This document shows, piece after piece, positions 15,421 to 23,100 of a stretch of DNA of 23,210 nt. Position numbers and translations under genes: made by a program. Positions within the stretch are counted from its first letter, which is position 1; every line of letters starts with the position of its first letter. The notes under the pieces were generated by a model that was not told the DNA's origin, ran no database searches, and worked only from the letters and a program-made list of their open reading frames with translations. The stretch is taken from NCBI GenBank assembly GCA_050014355.1, contig JBEKDL010000044.1, positions 1-23,210 of the forward strand. The letters are read 5' to 3'. The DNA comes from Fen-1077 sp050014355 (GTDB lineage: Bacteria > Chloroflexota > Dehalococcoidia > Dehalococcoidales > RBG-16-60-22).

Positions 15421-15960
15421 ATGATTCGGCTAAAGAGGACAAAAAAAGAGATTATTAAAAAAGCAGAGGAACTTGGGACAGAATACGAGGCTAAATACAA
15501 GGGCTGTGGCCAGTGCACTTTTTTGGCAATAGCTGATGCCCTGAGGTGGGGAGGCTTGGAAATTATCCCGAAGGATATGGAAGAAAGACTTTTTTCAGGT
15601 ATATGCGTTCTGACTGGTGGTGTCAGTATGACCGGAGATGGTACCTGCGGTGCCGTCGCCAGCAGCGTTTTGTTGATTGGCATGGCCTTGGGCATTTCAC
15701 GTGAGAGTCAGGACGACAGCGTTTTACGCAGGGGTTGCGCCACCGTTCGGAATACCATTCTTGATAAGTACTATAAGGAATATAATTCTATACTCTGCAA
15801 GGATGTGCAGAGGAAGTTTTTTGGGAAAGCCTGGGACCTGACAAGTGATGAGATGAGTCAGGAGTTTCTGGGAGTGACACAGGGGTGCACTATAATGCAA
15901 ACGGCAAAGTGGGCGACCGAGATTATTCTGGATGAACTGGAAAAGACGAAACCAGGGTAA
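15421..15960 (+). CDS. C_GCAxxG_C_C family redox-type protein (copy 2)
   Basis: A 179-residue paralogue of the protein at 7443-7985, judged by eye to be about 60% identical over its full length. It keeps the six shared cysteines (GCGQC at Cys29 and Cys32, DGTCGA, GCATVRN, SILCKD, QGCTIM) and adds one in SGICVL. ATG 15421 is preferred over the in-frame ATG 15409 because the GGGGGG ribosome site (15411-15416) lies between them and because the result, MIRLKRTKK, lines up with the start of the paralogue. It closes the ABC-methyltransferase operon, about 100 nt after the methyltransferase. A redox or electron-transfer role in the same pathway is inferred. Confidence 0.82.
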   Translation: MIRLKRTKKEIIKKAEELGTEYEAKYKGCGQCTFLAIADALRWGGLEIIPKDMEERLFSGICVLTGGVSMTGDGTCGAVASSVLLIGMALGISRESQDDSVLRRGCATVRNTILDKYYKEYNSILCKDVQRKFFGKAWDLTSDEMSQEFLGVTQGCTIMQTAKWATEIILDELEKTKPG

Positions 15961-15972
15961 ATAGCTTAGTAC

Positions 15973-15994
15973 CTATACCCTTGACAAGGTATAG
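15973..15994 (+). other. Small hairpin after the accessory operon
   Basis: CTATACC (15973-15979) and GGTATAG (15988-15994) form a perfect 7-bp stem with an 8-nt loop, 12 nt after the stop of the second C_GCAxxG_C_C gene. Only CCTTT follows, so it is at best a weak terminator. Confidence 0.35.
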
Positions 15995-16031
15995 CCTTTG
16001 CCCTCAGTATAGATATACCTACAACGGAACG

Positions 16032-16058
16032 GTGATGCCGATGTTTGTTCAATGGTAG
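16032..16058 (+). pseudogene. dnaN: Orphan 3' end of a second dnaN copy
   Basis: These nine codons read VMPMFVQW-stop, identical in protein to the last eight residues and stop of the real dnaN (7205-7231). At DNA level 23 of 27 bases match and all four differences are at third codon positions, the pattern left by selection on a coding sequence, not by a recent exact copy. Upstream of it the frame shows no further clamp similarity. A strong terminator follows 23 nt later. It is a remnant of a gene end, with no function of its own. Confidence 0.7.
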
Positions 16059-16081
16059 CAGGAATTAGACCGATTTTTAGA

Positions 16082-16110
16082 GGGGGAGCAGAAATGCTCC
16101 CCCCTTTTTT
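16082..16110 (+). terminator. Strong Rho-independent terminator
   Basis: GGGGGAGCA (16082-16090) pairs perfectly with TGCTCCCCC (16095-16103) around a GAAA loop and is followed by CTTTTTT. It lies just behind the orphan dnaN tail and insulates the kdp operon from the genes upstream. It may be the original dnaN terminator. Confidence 0.85.
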
Positions 16111-16173
16111 ATCAGTACCGCACCTTGGAATGCAGGGTCAACAAACGAAATTAGGCAGAGTATGTGATATCTC

Positions 16174-16202
16174 TTGAACCGCTTATAGTTAAAGCCTACA
16201 AT
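16174..16202 (+). promoter_or_regulatory. Candidate kdp promoter
   Basis: TTGAAC (16174-16179) and TACAAT (16197-16202) are 17 nt apart, a good match to the housekeeping consensus. The expected transcription start is at about 16209, next to the ATG at 16210, which has no ribosome site, so the first message would be close to leaderless. No ydaO-type (c-di-AMP) riboswitch could be recognised in the short space after the terminator. Confidence 0.45.
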
Positions 16203-16209
16203 ATAAAGA

Positions 16210-16302
16210 ATGTACGACCTGGTTGCCTTGCTGATTATTGTGCTATTCTCGCTGGCGAGTCTGGGGCTGGTACTCATTTGCCAGCGCCTTATGAGACAAT
16301 AA
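16210..16302 (+). CDS. Small single-helix membrane protein upstream of kdpF
   Basis: A 30-residue peptide, MYDLVALLIIVLFSLASLGL followed by VLICQRLMRQ: one predicted transmembrane helix with a short basic tail. It ends one nt before the kdpF GTG. Small ORFs of this type, ending in a basic CxRL-like tail, are found just upstream of kdpF or kdpA in other bacteria (from memory), which supports it being real. No ribosome site is seen; leaderless translation is possible. A role as a Kdp accessory peptide is inferred from position only. Confidence 0.6.
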   Translation: MYDLVALLIIVLFSLASLGLVLICQRLMRQ

Positions 16303-16303
16303 T

Positions 16304-16396
16304 GTGAATATTCTATATATTGTTTCGGGTGTAATAGCGCTCTGTTTACTGGTGTACCTCATTTTGGCGCTTCTAAAACCGGAATGGTTCAAATGA
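16304..16396 (+). CDS. kdpF: KdpF, small subunit of the K+-transporting ATPase
   Basis: A 30-residue hydrophobic peptide reading MNILYIVSGVIALCLLVYLI then LALLKPEWFK. It matches the KdpF pattern of one helix followed by LxxP(E)xF at the end. KdpF stabilises the KdpABC complex in the membrane. The start is GTG 16304, one nt after the previous ORF, so translation is probably coupled. Its stop TGA overlaps the ATG of kdpA (ATGA at 16393-16396 region), the usual kdpF-kdpA junction. Confidence 0.82.
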   Translation: MNILYIVSGVIALCLLVYLILALLKPEWFK

Positions 16397-18027
16397 ACAT
16401 TTTCGATTGGCTTCAAATCGGTTCCTCACACCCGCCGTCGGACGCACCGAACGATTTATTTATCGTATCGCTGGGATACGTTCCGATGAAGAAATGGACT
16501 GGAAGCAATATGCGATAGCCATGTTGCTCTTTACTTTGGTGGGGATAGTCACACTTTATGCACTAGAGCGTCTCCAGTCTGTACTGCCCCTTAATCCCCA
16601 ACACCTGGGGGCGGTTAAACAAGACCTGGCTTTCAACACTGCAATCAGCTTCAACACCAACACGAACTGGCAGAGCTATGGCGGGGAGACCACGATGAGC
16701 TATCTTACCCAGATGCTCGGCCTGGCGGTTCATAATTTCCTTTCAGCGGCCACCGGCATGGCGATACTTGTCGCCCTGGTACGCGGCTTCGTGAGGCACT
16801 CTGCCAAGACAATAGGCAATTTCTGGGTAGACATGACTCGCAGCATACTTTACGTCTTGCTACCGCTGTCTATTATCCTGGCAGTGATTTTAATTTCGCA
16901 GGGCGTGGTACAGACATTTCATGGCTCCCAGGAGGCGGCACTGGTGCAATCGACGCAGGATGCCAGCGGACAGACCGTCACTCAACAATCTCTAGCGGTC
17001 GGCCCGGCCGCTTCACAGGTAGCTATCAAGCAGCTGGGCACAAATGGCGGCGGTTTTTTCAATGTAAACTCGGCACATCCCTTTGAAAACCCAACTCCTC
17101 TATCCGACTTTCTGGAAATGCTGGCGATTCTTTTAATTCCGGCAGCGCTGTGCTACACCTTCGGCAAAATGGTCGGCGATACGCGTAAAGGCTGGGCGCT
17201 CCTTGCCGCGATGACCATCATCTTTGTGGCGATGCTATCCCTGGCCGTTTGGTCCGAGCAGCGCGGTAATCCATCTTTAGCTGGGCTTAACGTTAACCAA
17301 TCAGCCAGTAGCGTTCAGTCCGGCGGCAATATGGAGGGCAAGGAAGTACGCTTCGGCTCCGCCAATTCAGCCCTGTGGGCTACCGCCACAACCGCCGCTT
17401 CAAATGGTTCCGTGAATTCAATGCATGATTCGTTCACGCCTCTGGGTGGACTGGTGCCAATGTGGCTCATGCAGCTTGGAGAAGTGGTCTATGGCGGCGT
17501 CGGCTCCGGTTTATATGGGATGCTGGCCTTCGTCATTATTGCGGTATTTGTGGCCGGTCTGATGATAGGGCGTACCCCGGAATATCTAGGTAAAAAGATT
17601 GAAGCCTATGAAATGAAAATGGCTTCGCTCATGGTGCTATTCCCGGTGTTGTTGGTACTGTTCGGCACGGCTATCGCCGTGGCCACATCAGCGGGCAGGG
17701 CAGCGGTTTTCAACCCCGGCGCACATGGCTTCAGCGAGGTGCTGTACGCCTTCTCTTCCACCAGCAACAATAATGGCAGCGCCTTTGCCGGTCTCGGCAC
17801 GAATACACTTTTCTATAATATAGGCCTTAGCATCGCCATGTTCTTCGGCAGGTACTGGCTGGCCATTCCGGCGCTGGCCATCGCCGGTTCCCTGGTGCAG
17901 AAGAAGAAAGTGCCAGTAACTGCTGGCACATTGCCGACACACACTCGTGGTCATTATCGTGGGAGCGTTGAGCTTCCTCCCGGCCTTGTCCCTTGGACCT
18001 ATTGTGGAACATTTACTTATTAGGTAA
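16394..18027 (+). pseudogene. kdpA: KdpA, K+-channel-like subunit, with two frameshifting deletions
   Basis: KdpA is the membrane subunit that takes up K+ in the KdpFABC P-type ATPase. The main frame (16407-18023) carries all four selectivity-filter regions: NTNTNWQSYGGET, LGTNGGGFFNVNS, HDSFTPLGGLVPM and SNNNGSAFAG. However, the normal start MNIFDWLQI is at ATG 16394 in another frame, and the first membrane helix with its PLGxYMA motif (roughly 25 residues) is missing between it and RFLTPAVGRTERF. Near the end, GTLPTHT runs out of frame; the true C terminus VVIIVGALSFLPALSLGPIV then EHLL is in a third frame, ending at TAA 18025-18027, with about ten residues (usually GPLFVGLLIG) missing. As written, the protein would lack its first helix and last helix. 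Either the gene is broken or the assembly has two deletions here. Confidence 0.85.
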
Positions 18028-18032
18028 CTAAG

Positions 18033-20162
18033 ATGATAGAAGACTCACAACAACCGGAAATAAAGCTCCCGACAACCGAAGGCCCGGCTATGACGCCTTC
18101 GAAAAAAACGTCGCGTTTGGGACAGCGGTTATACCGCGGCGCGATTGTCGACGCTTTTATGAAGCTTAACCCGCGCTGGATGGTACGCAACCCGGTCATG
18201 TTCGTCACCGAGGTGGGCAGTATATTGACCACTGTTTTATGGCTGGAAGCGCTGTCCGGTCACGGCGAAGCACGGGCGGCTTTTATCGGTGGGGTAACTT
18301 TGTGGCTGTGGCTGTGTGTGCTCTTCGCCAATTTCTCCGAAGCGCTGGCGGAGGGTCGCGGTAAAGCGCAGGCGGCGGCGCTGCGCCGGACGCGTCAGGA
18401 AACTCAAGCCAAACGGCTCGCCCAGTCGAAACACGGAGCTAAATACGAACTGGTGTCTTCCAGCGAGTTGCGGCAGAATGATGTCTTCCTGGTCGAGGCC
18501 GGTGATATTATTCCGACCGACGGCGAGGTAATCGAGGGAATCGCTTCGGTAAACGAGAGCGCCGTAACAGGCGAAAGCGCCCCGGTCATCCGCGAATCGG
18601 GCGGCGACCGTAGCGCCGTTACCGGCGGGACACGCATACTATCGGACTGGCTGGTAGTACGCGTGACCGCTAACCCCGGAGAAGGTTTCCTCGACCGCAT
18701 GATTAGTCTGGTAGAAGGCGCCAAGCGCCAGAAAACCCCCAATGAAATCGCCCTTAATATTCTGCTGGCGGCATTCACCATCGTCTTTCTCGCCGTCTGC
18801 ATGACGCTGCTGCCATTTTCGTTATACAGCGTTAATGTGAACCATCAGGGCACACCGATTACGATTACGGTGCTGGCGGCGCTGCTAGTCTGCCTTATCC
18901 CGACCACAATCGGCGGGCTGCTGCCGGCCATCGGTATCGCCGGGATGGACCGCCTTATCCGGCGTAATGTTATCGCCTTATCAGGCCGGGCGGTGGAGGC
19001 GGCGGGAGATGTAGACGTCCTGCTTTTAGACAAGACAGGGACTATCACACTCGGCAACCGCCAGGCAACGGAATTTATACCTGTGGGAGCGGTAAGCGAG
19101 CGCGAGCTGGCCGAGGTGGCGCAGCTGGCTTCACTGGCTGATGAGACACCGGAAGGACGGAGTATCGTGGTTCTGGCGAAGGAAAAGTACGGACTGCGGG
19201 GAAGCGCTGTAGAAAAACAGCAGGGTATGCGCTTTATTCCCTTCTCCGCCCAGACACGCATGAGCGGCGTGGACATGAAGGGGCTGGCCATCCGTAAAGG
19301 CGCGGCGGATGCCATCGCGGCCTACATTCAAGAGCAAGGCAAGGGAGTGCCGCCGGAGCTTAAGACAATTACGGATAATATCGCGCGGAGCGGCGGCACA
19401 CCCCTGGTAGTGGCGCGTAACGGTGAAGCCCTCGGCGTGGTGCACTTGAAAGATGTCGTTAAGGGTGGTATTAAAGAGCGCTTTATCAAAATGCGGAAGA
19501 TGGGTATCAAGACGGTCATGATTACGGGGGATAACCCCCTCACGGCGACGGCAATTGCCGCCGAGGCGGGAGTGGATGACTTTCTGGCGCAAGCCACCCC
19601 CGAGGCCAAGCTCAAGCTGATACGCGAGCACCAAGCCGGAGGACGGCTGGTGGCTATGACGGGCGACGGCACTAACGATGCCCCGGCCCTAGCCCAGGCC
19701 GACGTGGCTGTGGCCATGAACACCGGCACGCAGGCGGCTAGGGAAGCTGCGAACATGATTGACCTGGACAGTAATCCTACCAAGCTCATTGAAATTGTAG
19801 AGACAGGCAAACAGCTGCTGATGACTCGGGGGTCTCTGACCACTTTCAGTATCGCCAACGACGTTTCCAAGTACTTCGCTATTATCCCGGCGGCTTTTGC
19901 TACCACTTATCCCGCCCTGGGGGCATTGAACATCATGCACCTGGCCACGCCGGAAAGCGCCGTTTTGTCAGCGGTGATATTCAATGCTCTAATTATCATG
20001 GCACTTGTGCCATTGGCTTTGCGCGGCGTGCCGTACCGCCCGGTAGGTGCGGCCAGGCTCCTGCGCGATAACCTGCTTATTTACGGCGTTGGGGGGCTAA
20101 TTGCGCCCTTTATCGGTATTAAATTGATTGACATGATTTTGGTAGCGCTGCACCTGGCATAA
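18033..20162 (+). CDS. kdpB: KdpB, P-type ATPase subunit for K+ uptake
   Basis: A 709-residue P-type ATPase that hydrolyses ATP and drives K+ into the cell with KdpA. It is complete: NPVMFVTEVGS near the N terminus, the actuator motif NESAVTGESAPV, the PTTIGGLL helix, the phosphorylation site LLDKTGTITLGNR with Asp333, the nucleotide-binding domain with FSAQTRMSGVD, and the hinge MTGDGTNDAPALAQAD. The C terminus has the last helices (NIMHLATPESAVLSA onward). It is slightly longer than E. coli KdpB (682), mostly at the N terminus. It begins 5 nt after the restored kdpA stop. No damage is seen, in contrast with kdpA. Confidence 0.97.
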   Translation: MIEDSQQPEIKLPTTEGPAMTPSKKTSRLGQRLYRGAIVDAFMKLNPRWMVRNPVMFVTEVGSILTTVLWLEALSGHGEARAAFIGGVTLWLWLCVLFANFSEALAEGRGKAQAAALRRTRQETQAKRLAQSKHGAKYELVSSSELRQNDVFLVEAGDIIPTDGEVIEGIASVNESAVTGESAPVIRESGGDRSAVTGGTRILSDWLVVRVTANPGEGFLDRMISLVEGAKRQKTPNEIALNILLAAFTIVFLAVCMTLLPFSLYSVNVNHQGTPITITVLAALLVCLIPTTIGGLLPAIGIAGMDRLIRRNVIALSGRAVEAAGDVDVLLLDKTGTITLGNRQATEFIPVGAVSERELAEVAQLASLADETPEGRSIVVLAKEKYGLRGSAVEKQQGMRFIPFSAQTRMSGVDMKGLAIRKGAADAIAAYIQEQGKGVPPELKTITDNIARSGGTPLVVARNGEALGVVHLKDVVKGGIKERFIKMRKMGIKTVMITGDNPLTATAIAAEAGVDDFLAQATPEAKLKLIREHQAGGRLVAMTGDGTNDAPALAQADVAVAMNTGTQAAREAANMIDLDSNPTKLIEIVETGKQLLMTRGSLTTFSIANDVSKYFAIIPAAFATTYPALGALNIMHLATPESAVLSAVIFNALIIMALVPLALRGVPYRPVGAARLLRDNLLIYGVGGLIAPFIGIKLIDMILVALHLA

Positions 20163-20186
20163 ACGGGGAGGCAGAAGAAAGGACTT

Positions 20187-20759
20187 ATGCTGCGCCAGCT
20201 TAAAACCGCCCTGATTATTTTAGGAATATTCACGGTGATTACCGGAATAGTGTATCCTCTATTCGTGACCGGCATCGCCCAAGCATTTTTCCATCGCCAG
20301 GCTAACGGCAGCCTGATTACGGACAACGGAACAAACGCCGGCTCCGAGTTAATCGGCCAGCCGTTTAGCGACCCGAAGTATTTCTGGGGCAGGCTTTCGG
20401 CGACAGCGCCGTTCCTATATAATGCGGCAGCCTCTTCAGGTTCCAACTACGGGCCGTCGAATCCGGCTCTCCGGGAGGCGGTCCAGGCGCGTATAGACGC
20501 ACTGAAAGCTGTCGACCCCGGTAATATTCAGCCGATACCTGTGGATTTAGTAACTTTTTCCGCCAGCGGCCTCGACCCTGATACCAGCGTGGCCGCGGCA
20601 GACTACCAGATTCCGCGTGTCGCGCGTTATCGAGGGTTAGGTGAACAGCAAGTCAAGGTACTGGTGAATCAATTTACGGAAGGCCGTCAGTTTGGCATAC
20701 TGGGCGAGCCGCGCGTTAACGTTTTAAAGCTTAATCTGGCACTGGACGCCTTGAAATAG
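20187..20759 (+). CDS. kdpC: KdpC, K+-transporting ATPase C subunit
   Basis: A 190-residue protein, the same length as E. coli KdpC. It has a single N-terminal transmembrane helix (about residues 7-32, ALIILGIFTVITGIVYPLFV) and family motifs ELIGQPFSDPKYFWGRLSAT, NYGPSNPAL and the C-terminal FGILGEPRVNVLKLNLAL. KdpC is thought to help bind ATP and hold the A and B subunits together. AAAGGA lies about 6 nt before the ATG; kdpB ends 24 nt upstream. Appears intact. Confidence 0.96.
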   Translation: MLRQLKTALIILGIFTVITGIVYPLFVTGIAQAFFHRQANGSLITDNGTNAGSELIGQPFSDPKYFWGRLSATAPFLYNAAASSGSNYGPSNPALREAVQARIDALKAVDPGNIQPIPVDLVTFSASGLDPDTSVAAADYQIPRVARYRGLGEQQVKVLVNQFTEGRQFGILGEPRVNVLKLNLALDALK

Positions 20760-20806
20760 ACCTGGCATATGGTAAGGTATAGAATTAGTCCGGAGCGATA
20801 AAACAA

Positions 20807-22783
20807 ATGACGGAAGAATATACCCGCCCGAACCCGGATGAATTGCTGGCGCAGGTCAAAGCCGAGGAAGAGCAGCAAAAGCGTGGTAAATTAAAAATCT
20901 TTCTCGGCTACGCTCCCGGCGTGGGTAAAACTTTTACCATGCTCGAGGCGGCCCGCCTGCGGAAAAAGGATACGGACGTTGTTGTCGCCTTTGTAGAGAC
21001 ACATAGACGAATTGAGACCGAGGCTCTTCTGGAAGGTCTTGAGGTCATGCCGCGCCGTCAGGTGGAATACCGCAGCATTAAGCTAACCGAAATGGACATC
21101 GATGCGGTACTGGCGCGTCACCCGCGCTTGGCGATAGTAGATGAACTCGCCCACGAGAACGCGCCGGGCTCCCGTCACCCCAAGCGCTATCAGGACATCG
21201 AGGAATTACTGGAGGCCGGCATCGATGTGTATACCACGCTCAATGTCCAGCATATCGAAAGCGGACGAAATGCGGTTGCCCAGATTACGGGCGTCTGGGT
21301 ACGAGAGGCAGTACCCGATAGCTTTATCGATAGCGCCACCGAAATTGAGATAGTGGACCTGCCCCCTGACGAGTTGATAAAGCGTCTCAAGGAAGGCAAA
21401 GTCTATATCCCCGAGCAAATAGCGCCTGCCGCGGAATCGTTCTTCCGCAAGGGAAACCTGACAGCTCTGCGCGAGTTAGCCATGCGCACTGCCGGCAAGC
21501 ACGTTGACGAGCAGACCTTCGCTTATATGAAGACCCACGGTATAACCGGCCCGTGGCCGTCGGCAGAGCGCCTGCTGGCGTGTGTTAACTCCAGCCCCGC
21601 CGGTACCCGTGTAGTGCGTAACGCCCGCCGGCTGGCTTATCAGTTGGGGGCCGAATGGTTTGTAACCTATGTTGAGACGCCGGATACGCATTTATCACCT
21701 CGCCAGCAGGAACGTCTGACGAGTACGCTACGGATGGCGGAGAGAATGGGGGCCAGGGTAGCGACACTACAGGGGAACTCCGTCGTTAACGCTGTGACAG
21801 AGTTCGCCGGTAAGAATAATATTACCAAGATAGTCATCGGCAAATCACAGAGAAACCGGTTACAGAACCTGTTCGGCGGGTCAATCGTGAACCAGCTTAT
21901 TCGCCAGAGTGAACATTTTGATGTGTATATCGTAGGTAGCCGGGGAGAGCCCGTGCAACCCGAACCGCCCAGGACTCCGGGGAAAAGGCATCGCCGCAAT
22001 TGGTTGGGGTATCTGGAAGGTCTGGGATTAGTGGTGTCGGCTACTTTAATAGGACAATTGATCCATGGTCGTTTTGCTCCCACCACCATAGCGATGTTGT
22101 ATTTGTTATCTGTCGTTATCACGGCTTATTTGTGGGGGCTGGGTCCGTCTATTCTGGTCTCGGTTATCGGAGTACTGGCGTTTGATTTCTTCCATGTGCC
22201 ACCGTACCTGACTTTCAGGGTAGCCGACACGCAATATGTTTTTACGTTTCTCTCTTTACTTCTAGTGGGTGTGGTCATCAGCTATCTGGCATTACGGGTT
22301 CGGCGGCAGACCGAGTCAGCCATTCGTCGAGAGCGCGAAACAGCCGCCCTTTATGCCCTGGGACGCGACCTAGCAGTTTCCAACGACCTTGAATCATATA
22401 TCGTCGCGATTATCAAAAGAGCCAAGGAAACATTCGGACACGAAACTATTATCTTTTTACCCGACCCGGAAAACAAAGAGAAACTCAAACCTTACGCCGG
22501 TAACCCGAACATCATTGTCGATGAAAATGAATTAGCCGCAGCCATCTGGTCTTTCCAGCACCAGAGAATAGTGGGGCAAGGTACTGACACTCTTCCCAAT
22601 GCTAAAGCACGATATCTACCGTTGGTAACTGTCAGGGGAGCAGTGGGAGTAATGGCGATATCAGCGACTAATACAAGTGGTGAGTTGACCATTGAGCAAG
22701 AGCGCCTTTTGGAGGCCTATGCCGACCTTGCCGCAGTTGCTATCGAGAGTATTTTATTGAGCCAAGAAAGACTTAATACTTAA
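20807..22783 (+). CDS. kdpD: KdpD-type sensor without a kinase domain
   Basis: A 658-residue KdpD-like protein. The N-terminal KdpD domain has Walker A GYAPGVGKT (residues 34-42) and IVDELAHENAPGSRHPKRYQ. A Usp-like domain follows (about 250-375; IVIGKSQRNRLQNLFGGSIV), then the four-helix DUF4118 region (about 395-500) and a GAF-like domain (about 515-650) ending AYADLAAVAIESILLSQERL. There it stops: the HisKA and HATPase domains of E. coli KdpD (894 residues) are absent, and no frame in the next 300 bases encodes them. GGAG is 11 nt before the ATG. It cannot signal by autophosphorylation. It may act through another kinase or bind a regulator, as is known for short KdpD proteins of some bacteria, or it may be truncated. 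No kdpE is seen. Confidence 0.9.
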   Translation: MTEEYTRPNPDELLAQVKAEEEQQKRGKLKIFLGYAPGVGKTFTMLEAARLRKKDTDVVVAFVETHRRIETEALLEGLEVMPRRQVEYRSIKLTEMDIDAVLARHPRLAIVDELAHENAPGSRHPKRYQDIEELLEAGIDVYTTLNVQHIESGRNAVAQITGVWVREAVPDSFIDSATEIEIVDLPPDELIKRLKEGKVYIPEQIAPAAESFFRKGNLTALRELAMRTAGKHVDEQTFAYMKTHGITGPWPSAERLLACVNSSPAGTRVVRNARRLAYQLGAEWFVTYVETPDTHLSPRQQERLTSTLRMAERMGARVATLQGNSVVNAVTEFAGKNNITKIVIGKSQRNRLQNLFGGSIVNQLIRQSEHFDVYIVGSRGEPVQPEPPRTPGKRHRRNWLGYLEGLGLVVSATLIGQLIHGRFAPTTIAMLYLLSVVITAYLWGLGPSILVSVIGVLAFDFFHVPPYLTFRVADTQYVFTFLSLLLVGVVISYLALRVRRQTESAIRRERETAALYALGRDLAVSNDLESYIVAIIKRAKETFGHETIIFLPDPENKEKLKPYAGNPNIIVDENELAAAIWSFQHQRIVGQGTDTLPNAKARYLPLVTVRGAVGVMAISATNTSGELTIEQERLLEAYADLAAVAIESILLSQERLNT

Positions 22784-23083
22784 GCTTTTTCAGATATTTT
22801 GAGCCTGGAAACAAAGTCACTACAAATATATTTATAAAATATACAGAATTTAATTCAACAGTCAAGTAGATTGTGACTTTAAAGAATTAACATGAATATT
22901 CTTTTAATTAAAGAGAGATTTGCCTTAATGCCGAAATTTGGTTATTATACGACACCAAGCTCCCTATCTATCTCGCTAATTGACCTTCCTTAAAAAGAAG
23001 TCCTTTTGGTAATGGCAATTATACACTTTGTTGATGGTCTACGACTAGGTCAGCAGCTAACAGATCAGGGAAAATGTCAGTAT
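22784..23083. other. AT-rich gap between kdpD and a transposase-like gene
   Basis: Three hundred bases with no gene. All three plus frames after the kdpD stop were read and none gives histidine-kinase sequence. It is AT-rich up to about 22920. The left end of an insertion sequence may lie here, but its terminal repeat cannot be fixed without the right end. No convincing kdp terminator was found. Confidence 0.45.
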
Positions 23084-23100
23084 ATGAAAGGACTGACATT
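23073..23100 (+). promoter_or_regulatory. Hairpin enclosing the transposase-like start codon
   Basis: AATGTCAGT (23073-23081) and ACTGACATT (23092-23100) are perfect reverse complements with a 10-nt loop that contains the ATG at 23084. In mRNA this 9-bp stem would surround the start codon and could lower translation. Confidence 0.5.

Noticed and set aside
16120..16209. Possible c-di-AMP (ydaO-type) riboswitch before kdp
   Set aside because: The space between the terminator and the first ATG is only about 100 nt, a good promoter takes up much of it, and none of the conserved ydaO sequence blocks could be recognised.
16077..16277. 66-codon minus-strand open frame
   Set aside because: It runs through the terminator and the kdp promoter and has no recognisable content.
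19328..19906. 192-codon minus-strand open frame
   Set aside because: Antisense to the conserved ATP-binding and hinge part of kdpB.
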